Source: Corydoras sp. C115 (lineage: Eukaryota; Chordata; Actinopteri; Siluriformes; Callichthyidae). From it: DNA of 64,000 bases. The position numbers were made by a program, and so were the translations under genes. Positions within the stretch are counted from its first letter, which is position 1. Each line of letters begins with the position of its first letter. Below are positions 49,161 through 61,473 of this stretch, one piece after another. The stretch spans positions 1,364,001 to 1,428,000 of the forward strand of contig JAFMOC010000039.1 of NCBI GenBank assembly GCA_019802505.1, written 5' to 3'. The notes under the pieces are model-generated. The model had not been told where the DNA came from. It made no database searches and was given only the letters and a program-made list of their open reading frames with translations.

Positions 49161-50127
49161 ACAGACATTTGATATATGATACCATTTTCACTTTTAAAAA
49201 ATTCCAAATGTAGCTGACATTTGAAAGGATGCCAATTAAGTTTGATCCTGAAAACTAATCACACATTTAGATACACAAGATAAACATTTCAGGCAAAGCG
49301 CTATTAGACAGAAGAAATATGTATTGTGAATTTTGATTGATTATGTTCTCCTGAGCTGTGGAATACAAATAACTGTTGATCACAGGCTTAAAATAAATGA
49401 CAGTAGACACAAATGGGCCATTCATTTATATAGTGGCTAAGGCAGTTTGTTAGTATGACAAATCAAGTACAGTATATGACTTATTACCGCTAAAGCATTA
49501 ATTACATCAACTGTTAAATTTGTGCTGAAATTAGAATATAATTGTTTGTAGATTTATGTAGGCAAAGCATTTATAATGATTTTTTTCTGATTATTTACTT
49601 CCCCCCTAGGAGTTGTATGTCCTATACTCCTCTTAAAATATCCTATTCAGTCACCAGTACTTACAACCTAAATTTATTCCTTAGGTCATAAAGATCTTAT
49701 TGTCAGAATTTTCTAACTCTCCTTATTTTACAAAGTGGCTCCACCTAAGCTCTGTACTGATATATAACCTGACCTAGGTTATGGCTTAATTATGCATCTT
49801 CTATGTGTAAAGTGACATTCAAGTAATGTGGAGTGTTTTCTAATAAAACCGTTATTATCCATAGCATTAACAAAGATAAAGTCTTAAAGGATGTAGTACA
49901 CATTGAGATTCCATCAAGCTGTAAAACTGTCTACTTTCCAGTTCACTGGTATACCAATTCTAAATGGCCTGCACTAACATGGGATTATGTTGTTCCCGAA
50001 ACCACTTCCTACTGGTGTGATAATATCAGAGTGTTCTGTGCTTGGTTGCACAAAAGGCCTGTACTAAGCATGAGAGAAGAGGTGTTAAAGCCAGTTGGGG
50101 AGCATGCTGATGCACAAACTCTCATAC

Positions 50128-50166
50128 ACACACACAAAAACACACACACACACACACACACACACA
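50128..50166. repeat. (CA)n microsatellite
   Basis: CA/ACAC run with AAAAC interruptions, followed by a purine-rich AGACAGACAG stretch to about 50235. Confidence 0.92.
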
Positions 50167-50665
50167 AAACACATTAAAAAAAATAGACAAAGACAGACAG
50201 ATATTCAGGCAGACAGAGAGACAGAAAAAGAGAGGCTTAGCTTGGAAACATTATCTGTAATCTGTTCAAATAAATATTTTGCCCACCGGCACTTACAATG
50301 TAGACAGGAGCTGCATAGACAGATACAATAAGAGAGACAGAAAAAAATATATCTATGCCACATTCTTCTAGCTTAACCAACCCACAGAAAAAAAAAATCA
50401 GAAAAAGAAAAAATTAAAAAAGAAAAAAGCATCAACTGAACAAACCATGCCATGGCAATCACCATAGCAACTGTGAACTGCTCTGTTTTCCACATAACAT
50501 TGCTGCCTCACTTTAATGGACATGGAATCACTTTTGCATCCGTTCAAGGCCAGCTATAATTATGCACCATTAACACACAGCACCTATGTATAGGCGAGAA
50601 GATATTTAGAAAAATAAGTCATGTAAATTCTAGTTTATACATGTCAGGTATTTAAATCTTTCACT

Positions 50666-50715
50666 TAATCCTATGTTGGGGTCGTGGGGGGGATTCCCTA
50701 TGCCCATCCAGAGTT
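50666..50715 (-). mobile_element. SINE 3' end fragment
   Basis: CTTAATCCTATGTTGGGGTCGTGGGGGGGATTCCCTATGCCCATCCAG: the last 50 bp of the element on the minus strand. Confidence 0.8.
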
Positions 50716-50892
50716 TTTTGTGTTAAAAAAGATTGCATACATTTTCAAAAAAAATGTTATGTAATTTTTGTTGGTAATCTGAAATTTTGCATGTACATTT
50801 TTTTTGCATTAAATAAATAGTAATCTTATGTTAAAACCCCATATGTGCAATTTTAAAGTTCAATAAACTACACTCTATACTGTTTATAAGTG

Positions 50893-50998
50893 TGGCCAGC
50901 GGTCGATTGTCACCCTATCATGGGTGTATCTGGTATCTGCCAAAAGTCTCAAGAACACCCCCCCCCCCCATCACCCTATTAATTGGGAGATGAGATAA
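50893..50998 (+). mobile_element. decayed short SINE 3' copy
   Basis: GGCCAGCGGTCGATTGTCACCCTATCATGGGTGTATCTG to AATTGGGAGATGAGATAAG; begins at the same internal SINE point as the copies at 9700 and 15340. Confidence 0.78.
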
Positions 50999-51439
50999 GA
51001 TTAATGTACATAATTGTTTTGTACACTAAAAAAGACGATGTCTTTAAAAGCTGCCCAGCATGTTACAGCTTGTAAAGTCTTTTGTAGTTAGCTTTTAGTT
51101 TTTTGTGTTATTTCACCAAGTTTTAAGATTTAAGTAATGTTTAATTGTATTCATTGTACAAGTCAAACATGTGAGAAAAGTGTTGTATTTCATACATCAT
51201 ATTTGAAAACAATGTACCTCAAAGACACGAATAGATTTTAGTGCGTTAAGGCCAAGGGTACTGTAACATGATAAAGCTGAACATCTGTAATCATTACGCT
51301 CTCAGACTGCACCGCATGAAGAACTGCCATTCAGCAATAGCTGATGATCACATGTGTTAGGAATTACTTTGGCAAACCTTTGTCAAGCACTTGATATGAT
51401 GTAAAATTCACAACTTTTTTTCACTTTATGAAAAACTTT

Positions 51440-51925
51440 ATTGTGCAAAAAAATATGTCCAGAAGCATATAGGATGGACCATCACCATGTGCCTAAAAGG
51501 TCAATCCACGGTCAATCCACGGTTACTTGCAACAAGTTTTACAGTGCTCTTTGCAAAAGTAATGTACATTTCTGTGACGGCAGCCTCAATGCAGAAAAGT
51601 ATATTAAGATCTTAGAGCAACATATGCTGCCTTCAAAAAGTCATATTTTACAGAGACGTCCATGCATTTTTCAGCAAGAAAATGCAAAACCACATGCTGC
51701 ACACATTGCAAATGCATTGCTGTGGAAGAAGAGGGTATGGTTCTGCCTGCAGTCCTGACCTGGCCCCAATAGAGAATGTGTGGTGAATTTAAAAACACAG
51801 GATGCAACAACAACGGCCACAAAGTGTTGCATCGTAAGACATGTTTACCGGAGAAATGGGACAAAACAACACACGACGTGGCAAATTATTTGGTATACTT
51901 GGCACCAAAATGACTATTAAATTGA
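51440..51925 (+). pseudogene. Tc1/mariner transposase relic
   Basis: A frame at 51441-51758 contains FCDGSLNAEKYIKILEQHML and IFQQENAKPHAAHIANALL, which align with the C-terminal catalytic half of fish Tc1/mariner transposases (the QQDNAKPH block here reads QQENAKPH). Just after it, out of frame, CCTGACCTGGCCCCAATAGAGAATGTGTGG is the PDLxPIENVW block, followed by a stop. The N-terminal DNA-binding half is unrecognisable and no terminal repeats are seen, so it is a dead copy. Confidence 0.85.
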
Positions 51926-52134
51926 GGTGAAAAGAATAGTATCGTTATAGTCCATCTGTTTGTGGACTACAGTACATACTGTTAGTACCATTTACTCTGT
52001 TTTCTTATGGTCAAAACACCAATATTACCACCACAACGCAGGTATTATTTTGTTGGGTGCAATATTTCTATCCATTAGTGTTTACATGAAATATATATGT
52101 TCTCTATACAAAAACTGCCAGTAATGAGGATGTA

Positions 52135-52330
52135 TTTGAAGGGTTTTCTGACCCGGATCTAATCAGGTTTTGCAAGCCTGAAGTCAGTGCTGCTCAAGCA
52201 TCTGAGCTAAATGTTGTGGTGCTGCTGCAAGTGATCAACACATTAAAAGAAGAGCTTCCGAGCGCCTGCTCCATTTTCCATCCGACTGCTTGGCATCATA
52301 TTAAAGATACAAGCAAGAATTAAACCAGCA
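52135..52330. other. repeat-free higher-GC block
   Basis: CCCGGATCTAATCAGG, CTGAAGTCAGTGCTGCTCAAGCATCTGAGC and GAGCGCCTGCTCCATTTTCC. Not open over a useful length and no known repeat; possible conserved intronic element. Confidence 0.25.
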
Positions 52331-52376
52331 AATCTTTTACTGGTCGTTTAGTACACATATGCAGGCATGTGCACAC

Positions 52377-52379
52377 ACA

Positions 52380-52411
<32 letters not shown>

Positions 52412-52412
52412 T
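52377..52412. repeat. (CT)n(CA)n compound microsatellite
   Basis: About 11 CT units followed by about 6 CA units. Confidence 0.93.
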
Positions 52413-52753
52413 ACATACAAAACTAACACATTATTAATGACTAAGGGAAGAGGGGACAAAGAAAAGACATAATCATAGATGGATAAAAGGATAAAAAGGA
52501 TAACTCTAAACAGAAAAGCACACATAGATGTGAATCAGAATACATCTTAATGCTGAAGAAATGTTACACAAGAATGCATGCCTGGTGGGAGGTGGTAGTG
52601 GGAGGATATTGCTTTTGCGAGCGATCTTTGGTATTAAGAACTCAATAACTACATGTGAAGAAACAACATGAAATATGCTGCCTCGTGAATTTTTATTGGA
52701 ATCCAAAATAAATAAAAATAATTTATTTTTATTTATTTATTTATCTTTAACTG

Positions 52754-52849
52754 CCCAGCAATGGATTGCCATCCTGTCCTGGGTTTATTTACCCACTGAA
52801 TAAAAGATTCACCGTTGGACGACCTCATGCCCCCTACAACCTTAGTCCC
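52754..52849 (+). mobile_element. short decayed SINE 3' copy
   Basis: CCCAGCAATGGATTGCCATCCTGTCCTGGG to CCTACAACCTTAGTCCC. Possible 7-bp duplication TTAACTG (52747-52753 and 52850-52856). Starts at the same internal point as other short copies. Confidence 0.75.
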
Positions 52850-52879
52850 TTAACTGTATAGAATTCAGCAATTACTTAT

Positions 52880-53222
52880 CCATTCATTATCTTCCGCTTT
52901 ATCCTATGTTAGGGTCGCGGGGGGGTTCCCCATGCCCATCCAGGGAAGAACGTTTCGGGCGCTGGGCAGATACACTCAGGACAGGACGCCAATCTATCGC
53001 TGGGCACACACTCACTCACACAGACACACTCTATATGGGGCAATTTGGAGAACTCAATTGACTTGATCCATGTTTTTGGACTGTGGGAGGAAACCGGAGA
53101 ACCCGGAGGAAACCCACGCGGACACAGGGAGAACATGGAAACTCCACTCAGATGGGGATTCGAACCGGGAATCCTTAGTGCTGAGAGGCGAACATGCTAA
53201 CCACTAAGCCACCATGCCACCT
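52880..53222 (-). mobile_element. full-length near-consensus SINE
   Basis: Complete minus-strand copy of the GTGTATCTGCCC subtype. Perfect 12-bp duplication GCAATTACTTAT (52868-52879 and 53223-53234). Confidence 0.97.
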
Positions 53223-53234
53223 GCAATTACTTAT

Positions 53235-54470
53235 ACCCATGATATTTATATAACTATATTTTTTTTGTTTTAGAGACTAAAGATGTTTCATTAAAACTTG
53301 TAGAAAGCTTTTTAAAATTAAACCCGCTTATGATCTCATATCAGTGACTCACAAAGACACTTAAGGAAAGTAGATTTGAATTTGTAATTATTTGCTTTTT
53401 CATTTAATACTCTTCAGCTAATTTATGATTGTCTTGTACTTGATGTAAAAAAATTTTAATGTAGTTATCACTCACACAAATGGCACAAATGTGTTTAAAA
53501 CAAAGACAGCATCTGCATTTAGTAAAGGACATTAGAATTAGGTACTTAATTACCCAATTTCAATAATAAAGTTAAGGACCTGCTATCTAAGAAAGTGAAT
53601 TAGAAAACTGAGTCAGTTAGCAGTGCAGAGCTAATATACTTGACATTGTTCTATTTTAGGCATTCATTAACTCACTTAATATAAAGCTATATACATATAT
53701 GGTCGTAAAAGGTAATGAGTGGATAAACAAACTGTTGCAATGTTAAATAAATTAAGTGGATGGATTGGTGTGCTTGATCAAAAGTAATACTTTTGATACG
53801 AAGCTTGATACATCAAAAGATTTAATTACCATTATCATTATTATAAGAAGAAAAGGTTACAACTGGGTTACAACTTCTTTCTTTTCCCTTATTTCTCGTA
53901 TCAGAGTAGCTCTTTGAAAAAATCTTGTTGCCCCTCTTCTTCAGCCAGAGCTGTTGAGATGCTCTGTAGAGTACGTCGTGTATCCTCATTGGCTGTTGCT
54001 CATTGCTCCAGTCACCAATAGTTACACTGCTTTTCCCAACACTGGATTTAGAATTGCACACAGGTCCAGATAATAATCTTGATAGATATCTGCTGATGCA
54101 TCTGTAATGCACCAGTGATGCATCAGCAAGTGCTGCATCTATAAGCAGTTCACATTTACCAGAATGCAGTAGGCAAATGCTAAATTGCCACTGTTCTAAG
54201 GATTCACACTGTGATCTGTCAAAGCTGCTGACTGAAAAATGAGAGCTTAATGATGATGTATTGTAAACATAGCATTAGTTTTTAAGTTTTGGTTTCAAAT
54301 GTCAATACTAATGTCGATGAACTTCAGTGTCATCAAAAGTTCTTGCATCATTGTTTACCAACAAGAGAGAAGGTAAAATGTCATGTTGCTGACATAATAG
54401 TGACCTCTGTAATTACTTTCTGTATTTTAGAAATGGACTGCATGAAAATGGGGCAGATTCAGAAAGTGTG
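53235..54470. other. gene-free intronic stretch
   Basis: Mostly AT-rich. 53840-54120 is more complex, with a direct repeat of TGATGCATC (54093 and 54116 region) and no recognised family. Confidence 0.4.
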
Positions 54471-54479
54471 ATGCCACAT

Positions 54480-54790
54480 TCTTTACTTCTCTTGCCACAC
54501 AGCAAAAAGGTCTCGGGTTCAATTCCTGTGTTAAGTGGACAAGGTACTATCTGTGTAGAGATTGGAAGCACTGTGGTACAGCCGTGAACTCTTCCGTCAC
54601 ACAGCAGGAAGATCTTGGGTTGATTTCAAGTTGGAGTCAACAAAGGTCCTGGCTCTGTGTGGAGTCTGTATGGCCTCCCTGTACCTGAGTGGGTTTATTA
54701 TGGATATGCTGGTGTCTTCCCACAATCCAAAGACATGCTGATGGGTAAATTAGAGATTCTAATTGAACCTATGACTGCAAAGTTTGCAAC
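54480..54790 (+). mobile_element. tandem or nested decayed tRNA SINEs (second subtype)
   Basis: Two tRNA-like heads occur in series: CACACAGCAAAAAGGTCTCGGGTTCAATTCC and CACACAGCAGGAAGATCTTGGGTTGATTTC. The second continues CTGTGTGGAGTCTGTATGGCC, CCACAATCCAAAGACATGC and TTAGAGATTCTAATTG, the classic fish SINE core, different from the main family here. Confidence 0.75.
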
Positions 54791-54879
54791 CATTCTTTTT
54801 GGCAAAATAGCCAATGATGCGGTCTTCACATTTAACTTCTAAACCAAACAAAATGTGTCGGGACTGGACGCTTTTATTG

Positions 54880-55060
54880 TGTCTATGTGGGCTCCCCAGG
54901 AACTTTATTTTTTCTTTAAAAGATTGATGATGCTACATTGACTGAGCAGTGGGAATGTGTCATCCCTGCAATGAGCTGGCAACCTGCCCAAGGAGTTAGT
55001 CTGCTTTACACCTTATGAGTTCAAGGCTTTTATAGACCCCAGCATGTGCACCCCACCACT
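54880..55060 (+). mobile_element. decayed SINE 3' portion (second subtype)
   Basis: CCCTGCAATGAGCTGGCAACCTGCCCAAGG resembles the CTGTGATGAGCTGGCGACTTGTCCAGG part of the same core; degraded beyond it. Confidence 0.55.
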
Positions 55061-55234
55061 AAACACATACACACAACCTGAAAAAGTATAAGTGGAATAC
55101 ATTAAATTAGAAGAAACTTTTCATACAATAACTAATTTTTATGCTTAACATTGCAATTTAAAATAATGAGAAGATCCTATTTATTTCAGCTAAGTCAGAA
55201 TCGGACATTCTTTACAATTTATAATTAATAATTA

Positions 55235-55432
55235 AGACCTCAGTGGTTTGCGCGTTCGACTCTCAGTGCTGGGGATCCAATCTGGGTGGAGTTTCCATGT
55301 TCTTCCTGTGTCTGCGTGGGTTTTTTCTGGGTTCTCCAATATTATTAGTTATTATTAGTAGTAGTATTACTATTATTATTATTATTATTATTATGCGAAA
55401 GATAATGATTAAATAAATAAATGAATGAATAA
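55235..55432 (+). mobile_element. SINE ends with a (TTA)n tract between
   Basis: CAGTGGTTTGCGCGTTCGACTCTCAGTGCTGGGGATCC and TCTGGGTGGAGTTTCCATGTTCTTCC, then (ATT)n at 55345-55394, then GCGAAAGATAATGATTAAAT: head and tail present, the centre replaced by or collapsed into a trinucleotide repeat. Confidence 0.85.
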
Positions 55433-55690
55433 AGATCCTGTTGTTTATACGTATAAACCTATTGACATTTGGAGTTAGGTTTAGATAATGTTAAGAGATT
55501 AAAAAGGCTGCAATATCTATTAATAAGTGCGTATGACTAACATTTCACATGGTTCATATTCATTTTGCCTTCATTTGGCAAGTGCTGCCTTTACGTTGTA
55601 ATGAATAAATGAATAATGACTGCATTTAGCCCCACAGTCTATCCTGACTTTTAGACAGGATTTTGGATTCATTCTTGTTTCAGCACTGAT

Positions 55691-55695
55691 ACACT

Positions 55696-55739
<44 letters not shown>

Positions 55740-55742
55740 CAC
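55691..55742. repeat. (AC)n microsatellite
   Basis: About 25 AC units with one CAAACAC interruption. Confidence 0.96.
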
Positions 55743-57569
55743 ATTTCCCTGCTCCCTTTTTGCAGCTGTGGCCTGGCTCATTCTATACAGTATGTTTTTG
55801 GGATGTGGCCAAGACTGTTGTAGTAATATTACTGCCAGTCTCTGACTGAGTGCAAAATGTGAAGAGTTATAATCTACTTTAAGTACTTTTCAACTTTTTT
55901 TCTCAAAGAAACACCCAAGGGGTGACGGTACTTGCAAGGAAATTGTTAAGGTAATCATATTTCAGTTGGGAAAACACATTAGCAATAATTATGTTGGACT
56001 AAAATTGAGCAAATCACAATTTCATTAAGAGCAATAATTTTCTAGTAAGTGTCAGTAATTTTATTAGTTGGGTATTTCCTTAACATTTAAAACATACAAA
56101 CATATATACCTAATCCATATTAACAGGTCTAAAGAATACTAATAACTTTTTTATTTGAAGTTAGGTGACTACCTTTGCAATTTTAAAAGCAAGGTTAATA
56201 CTACATTTTATAGCCCTATAAAATGTTTTGGGTCATGTTCATCTCCAGTGTAGTGTTTTTGTTCTATTGTTTGTTTCTATTAAACCTTACATTAAGGCAA
56301 AACAGAAAGCGTAATCCATACTTTCTAAAGCTTAATCAATCAGCATTCACATTTTTAATAAACAGCAGTGACCCAGATCTACTGGCAGACATACATGCCA
56401 TGCCATTACCATGCCACCACCTTTTTTAAAAAAATGGGGCTTAATCTTATCTAGTATATTTGTTCTTGCATACTACTAGCTCGATTGTAAACTTTTGATA
56501 ACAACACATCTAACTTACAGACAAAATTGTTGCTGAATGTTAAGGTTTTTTTTTCTTGACCAAGCTTTACACACAGATCTATAAAAATTAAGACCATTAC
56601 TTGGATAGAGTGCTTAGTAAAATATAACAATTACATATAAATGAACAACCAAACAAGTTCAAAACATTTACCCAATGCAGCTAATTAACTATTTCTATGG
56701 TCACCAACAGTTATTCTTTTTGCATTTTCCAAAAAAATAATGATAAAATCATGAGCTATGCTACAGTAACATTATCCATTTTCCTACTATCATATAGAAA
56801 CATTTCTTCTTTCACATGACATGGACAGGAAGGTAATACTTGTCTGTACAACCAGTGCAACCATTTATGTCACATATATGTAAGCTTGTGATAAAATACA
56901 GTAAAAACCACATATATCTTAAATACAGCAGAATAAAGTTTTTGTTTAGTAAAATTTTAAACTCTGAAACGTTTGTGGTCAAAAAGTGAACACAGCATGG
57001 ATGGTAACTGGCCTTCTGCAAGCAAAATCCTACAGGTACAAAATTAGTAACCTGAACCTGAATTTATTTAATACATATTATTGCATTTTAAAATACAGAT
57101 TTCTTAAGCCGATTCCATTAAATAAACATCTATATTTGACATTTGTTTTTGCTCTCATTGTCATTGTGAAATTGTTTTGATTGCTTGACCTGTAGTCATT
57201 TATTTAAATAAGCGAATAAATAATGTTAAATAATTTAATAAACGATCAGCTATAAAGTTTGGACCACAACACAGACACAGCTGCTTGGATGATATTTCGC
57301 TCACTAAATATTCAGTAGCATAGATTAAGCCAAAAATATCAAATAATAGAACAAGTCTGTTGGGGTTAGAAGGATGGGTCCTTTTTTTAGGTTAGACATA
57401 TTATTTTTTTAGGACAGACGGAATCCCTTATGGCTGATTTTCCCAGACTAGACCAGAAGACAATTTTCTAATTCATTTCCTTTTGTTAAAAAATGAGAGA
57501 ACAAAAAGATAGTAGAGCCTATATACATATATGAAACACTTGATGCCATTTTAATGCAACGGTCATCTA

Positions 57570-57785
57570 CATCCCTAAAGGCTTGCCCAATTTAGTTTCC
57601 TCAATTTACCTATCGGCATATCCTCAGAATGCAAAAGCAATCCAGAGAAACCTGGGAAAACCCATGCAGAAAAGGGTAAAGCATGCAGGCCCTACACAGA
57701 TGGGCTCTACATTTGTCCGCTCCACCTAGGAGTTAAACCTAAGGCCTCCTTGCTTTGAGGCGGAAGCGCTAATCGCTGTGACATT
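57570..57785 (-). mobile_element. decayed SINE (second subtype)
   Basis: AGAAACCTGGGAAAACCCATGCAG, CCTACACAGATGGGCTC, GGAGTTAAACCTAAGGCCTCCTTGCTTTGAGGCGGAAGCGCTAATCGCTGTGACA: complement of core and tRNA head. Confidence 0.75.
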
Positions 57786-58304
57786 TTAAGAATAATAAGA
57801 ATATTACATGAAGGAGATAGGAGATAGACAGTTATAAAAAGTTGAAAAAGACACACACTTTATCCTAAAAGCCAATATCAATTTCCAGAAAGTTATGGTT
57901 ATTAAGTCTTGTTTTTTTTTAAAGACATTATTTACTTTGCATGCACTACAACACCATGTGCACTTAATTGACCTGCCTGATTTCCAGATCTGGATTTTGC
58001 TGTTATGATCATTTGCCTTTTTAATTTTATTTACATGTTTTGCCATGTAACTGTGTTCTCTTGTTTATAGTGCTTTATTAGTGCCTAATCACTTCGCTGT
58101 TTGTTAATTTCTTCATATTTAAGTCACTTAATTTTCCTCAATTTATTATTATCATTTTTAATTTCTGGTGCTTCTTTTTAAGGTTTTCAATATCTCGGTT
58201 GATTTACCCACTTCCATTTGATTTCACAACCAGATAAATGTTGGTTATCTCAGTTGAAAACAAATAAATCTTAATTTTCTGTTATATCAGCTTAGTACAG
58301 CTTT

Positions 58305-58651
58305 CATTCATTGATTATCTCCCGCTTTTATCCTCTATTAGGGTCGCGGTGGGGTTCCCCATGCCCATCCAGGGGAGAACGTCTCGGGCGCTGGGCAGAT
58401 AGACCCAGGACAGGGCGCCAATCCATCACTGGGCACACACTCACTCACACAGACACACTCAATATGGGGCAATTTTTGAGAATTCAATTAACTTGATCCA
58501 TGTTTTTGGACTGTGGGAGGAAACCGGAGAACCCAGAGGAAACCCATGCAGACATGGGGAGAACATGGAAACTCCACCCAGGTGGGGATTCGAACCGGGA
58601 ATCCCTAGCGCTGAGAGGCGAACGTGCTAACCACTAAGCCACCATGCCGCC
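58305..58651 (-). mobile_element. full-length near-consensus SINE
   Basis: Complete minus-strand copy with B-box complement GGATTCGAACC. Perfect 17-bp duplication CAGCTTAGTACAGCTTT (58288-58304 and 58652-58668), the longest here, suggesting a recent insertion. Confidence 0.98.
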
Positions 58652-59029
58652 CAGCTTAGTACAGCTTTTACTTGCTAATTGTTTGTCTGAATGATCCAGA
58701 TAGGGATCCAATGCTTTGGACATTTAATTATCATCTTATCACACTCTTAATCCCTTGCTTCATGTCTACAGAACAAGTTCATCAGAAAACAGAAAAATAT
58801 CTTTAATATTATACCATTATCATGTACAGTCCAATTACAGTTATTCCTTAGGGCATCCTGAAATGAGTTTCTCTCTCATTATATATTTGTGATGTTTTTT
58901 TTTGCATTAGTGTTTATTTGGTATTTACCATACCCTTGGATTGGCGGACATAGTCACATAGTGGTTTGTGCAAGACTGCTAGGTGTGATGCAATAAAAAA
59001 GAGAGAGTAAAGTGATAAATTTAACAGTG

Positions 59030-59190
59030 GAATTTGTTCCCCACATTTATCCCATCTGTGCAGAAACACACACATATACACACACTGAGTAAAGTGAGCA
59101 CACGTGACTGGAGCAGTGGGCAGCTTTGACCATGGTGCTCGGGGGGGGCAACTGGGGTTGGGTGCCTTGCCCAAGGGCACTTTTTTTTTT
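59030..59190. mobile_element. fish interspersed repeat fragment
   Basis: GAGTAAAGTGAGCACACGTGACTGGAGCAGTGGGCAGC, GGTGCTCGGGGGGGGCAACTGGGGTTGGGTGCCTTGCCCAAGGGCAC: a motif common in fish genomes (…GGAGCAGTGGGCAGCC…GGTGCCTTGCTCAAGGGCAC). Class not assigned; ends in a T-run. Confidence 0.6.
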
Positions 59191-60424
59191 TTTAGTTTAT
59201 TTATACCACTGTCACTTGAGCTTTCTGGGCTTTAGCTTTAAGACATTTGAAATACAAATAAATAAAAAATTGTGGATAGAAATAAGAAATAAACTGTAGC
59301 ATATTTAACAGAACATTAATATTTACATTGAAGCATCGTTAAAGCATTCCACAAAAAGTAATTTTTTATAAAAATGACTCTCAGACAGTAGTATGTTCAT
59401 TCTAACAGTGTAGAAAGGGGAGCTAAGTTCTCCCACTAAGAGAATCTGTTATTGTTTACACCTGTAAATTCTTCAAAATTTGGAATAAGCTGTTTAAACC
59501 TTTCTTTAAAAAATGTACATGTTGTTAAAATCTGTCTCCACCTCTGCACCGTCACACTGACCACTGAGCTGTTGTTGTTCAGGATTCATCTTTGTTGTGG
59601 ATCTCTAACACACATAAGAGAGATATGGTTTCAGTTTGTATTCAGTTTGTATTATTCTAGGATTGGATTCAGTTCATCCATTCTTTTTAGGTTCCGATTC
59701 TAATCTATGTTAAGAGTTTGTGTTTAAATGTAATAGTTTTTTGTCTTTGGATCAGCTTGAGGATCACTGACCCCTCTCGCTCTCTTCTTTTTATTATCCA
59801 TGTCTATGCTTAAAATAGAAGATTTGTACACACTTAATTGTCATCATGAAGACTTGTCAAAAGAGATCACAGAATCTGAGCTTTACTATAGCAATCTTTT
59901 ACCACTGTTCAATTTAATAAGTTTCTGTTTATCTAATCTTAAACTCCGAATTGCTTTCATCTGTTTAGAAAGCTTCTGTTTGTTGACTACTACATATATT
60001 GACTTTAATTTAGGATTGTGATTAAAGCTTGTAAATGGTGGATAAATGATTGCATAGGAATCCATATAAGCCAATTCCTTCTCTGATGTCTGAAAAAAAC
60101 TTTAAATTGTTCTAATGTGTAATGTAGAATGAAAATAGTTTACAATTGAAAACACAAAGCCAGAAGCAGGAGGACTAGAAGAGCAAATAATGAAAATGAT
60201 GCACCTCCGTCTTAAGGAAACAAGAATGACTTCAATAAAAAGTTTATGATGAATGAAAAAAAAGGAAACAATGCACTAAACGACCCAACAGGTGATATAA
60301 ATTAACATAATAAGCAAAATAATGAGCTGAACTGGCAGGAATTACACACAACAGAAACAGGCTAGACAGTGTGTCACTGACATCTGACAAAAGTTATTGA
60401 TGAATATTTTTGCTGAAAAAATTC

Positions 60425-60706
60425 TGCAAGCCCATCAAGGGGAGAACATTTTAGGCACTGGGCAGATAGACACACCCAGGACAGAGCGCCAATCCATCGC
60501 TGGACACACACTCACTCACACGCACTAGGGACAACCTTAAAATAGGGGCAATTTAGAGCAGTTAATTTACCTTGACTCCATGATTTTGGACCGTGTGAGG
60601 AAACCAGAGACACCTGAGAACTCAGAGAAAACCCAAAGTGGTCTTAGAATCTGCATCCCCAGTGCTGAGAGGCCGACATGATACTATGCCACCATTCTGC
60701 CTGCAG
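60425..60706 (-). mobile_element. decayed SINE
   Basis: CAAGGGGAGAACATTTTAGGCACTGGGCAGATAGACACACCCAGGACAG, TTTACCTTGACTCCATG and head GCTGAGAGGCCGACATG...CTGCC. Old subtype. Confidence 0.9.
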
Positions 60707-60755
60707 CCTTAGTTATGCAATTAAAAAAATGTTTGTATTCATAAAATAATATATT

Positions 60756-61080
60756 CATTCATTCATTCATTATCTCCCGCTTTATCCTGTATTAGGGTCG
60801 CAGTGGGGTTTCCCATGCCCATCCAGGGGAGAATGTCTCGGGCGCTGGGCAGATACACCCAGGACAGGGCGCCAATCCATCGCTGGGCACACACTCACTC
60901 ACACTCTATATGGGGCAATTTTGAGAATTCAATTGACTTGATCCATGTTTTTGGACTGTGGGAGGAAACCGGAGAACCCAGAGGAAACCCACGCGGACAC
61001 GGGGAGAACATGGAAACTCCACCCAGGGAATCCCTAGTGCTGAGAGGCGAACATGCTAACCACTATGCCACCGTGCCGCC
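60756..61080 (-). mobile_element. full-length SINE, left member of inverted pair
   Basis: CATTCATTCATTCATTATCTCCCGC to CCACCGTGCCGCC. Its two flanks (TAAAATAATATATT at 60742-60755 and AAGTTTAGTTATTC at 61081-61094) are unlike each other, but each is the reverse complement of a flank of the SINE at 61148. Confidence 0.97.
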
Positions 61081-61147
61081 AAGTTTAGTTATTCTTTTTA
61101 ATATTGAAAACAAACAAAACAATTTCAATAAGAAATATATTATTTTA

Positions 61148-61473
61148 GGCGGCACGGTGGCTTAATGGTTAGCACGTTCGCCTCTCAGCGCTAGGGATTC
61201 CCGGTTCGAATCCCCATCTGGGTGGAGTTTCCATGTTCTCCCCGTGTCTGCGTGGGTTTCCTCCGGGTTCTCCGGTTTCCTCCCACAGTCCAAAAACATG
61301 GATCAAGTCAATTGAGTTCTCCAAATTGCCCCATATAGAGTGTGAGCCCAGCGATGGATTGGTGCCCTGTCCTGGGTGTATCTGCCCAGCGCCCAAGACG
61401 TTCTCCCCTGGATGGGCATGGGGAACCCCACCGCGACCCTAATAGAGGATAAAGCGGGTGATAATGAATGAAT
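61148..61473 (+). mobile_element. full-length SINE, right member of inverted pair
   Basis: GGCGGCACGGTGGCTTAATGG to the GATAATGAATGAAT tail, with an 18-bp or so loss in the GTGTGAGTGAGTGTGTGCCC stretch. Left flank AATATATTATTTTA (61134-61147), right flank GAATAACTAAACTT (61474-61487). Confidence 0.97.
61158..61213 (+). promoter_or_regulatory. SINE internal pol III promoter (A and B boxes)
   Basis: TGGCTTAATGG at 61158-61168 (A-box-like) and GGTTCGAATCC at 61203-61213 (perfect B box). Confidence 0.55.

Larger units (their letters stand above)
42897..50660. other. gene-free intronic stretch
   Basis: No copy of the main SINE across about 7.7 kb. Microsatellites at 49125-49160 (TA) and 50128-50166 (CA), and an ATGG tetranucleotide run near 48731. 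44935-45085 (GCTGACAACAAGCAACG...CATCAAAGACCCAGC) is GC-richer and repeat-free. Confidence 0.45.

Noticed and set aside
49833..50177. A 114-codon plus-strand frame
   Set aside because: It ends in a His-Thr run from a CA microsatellite, has no recognisable domain and lies inside the probable AJAP1 intron.
51604..51864. A minus-strand frame of 86 codons
   Set aside because: Antisense of the Tc1/mariner relic.
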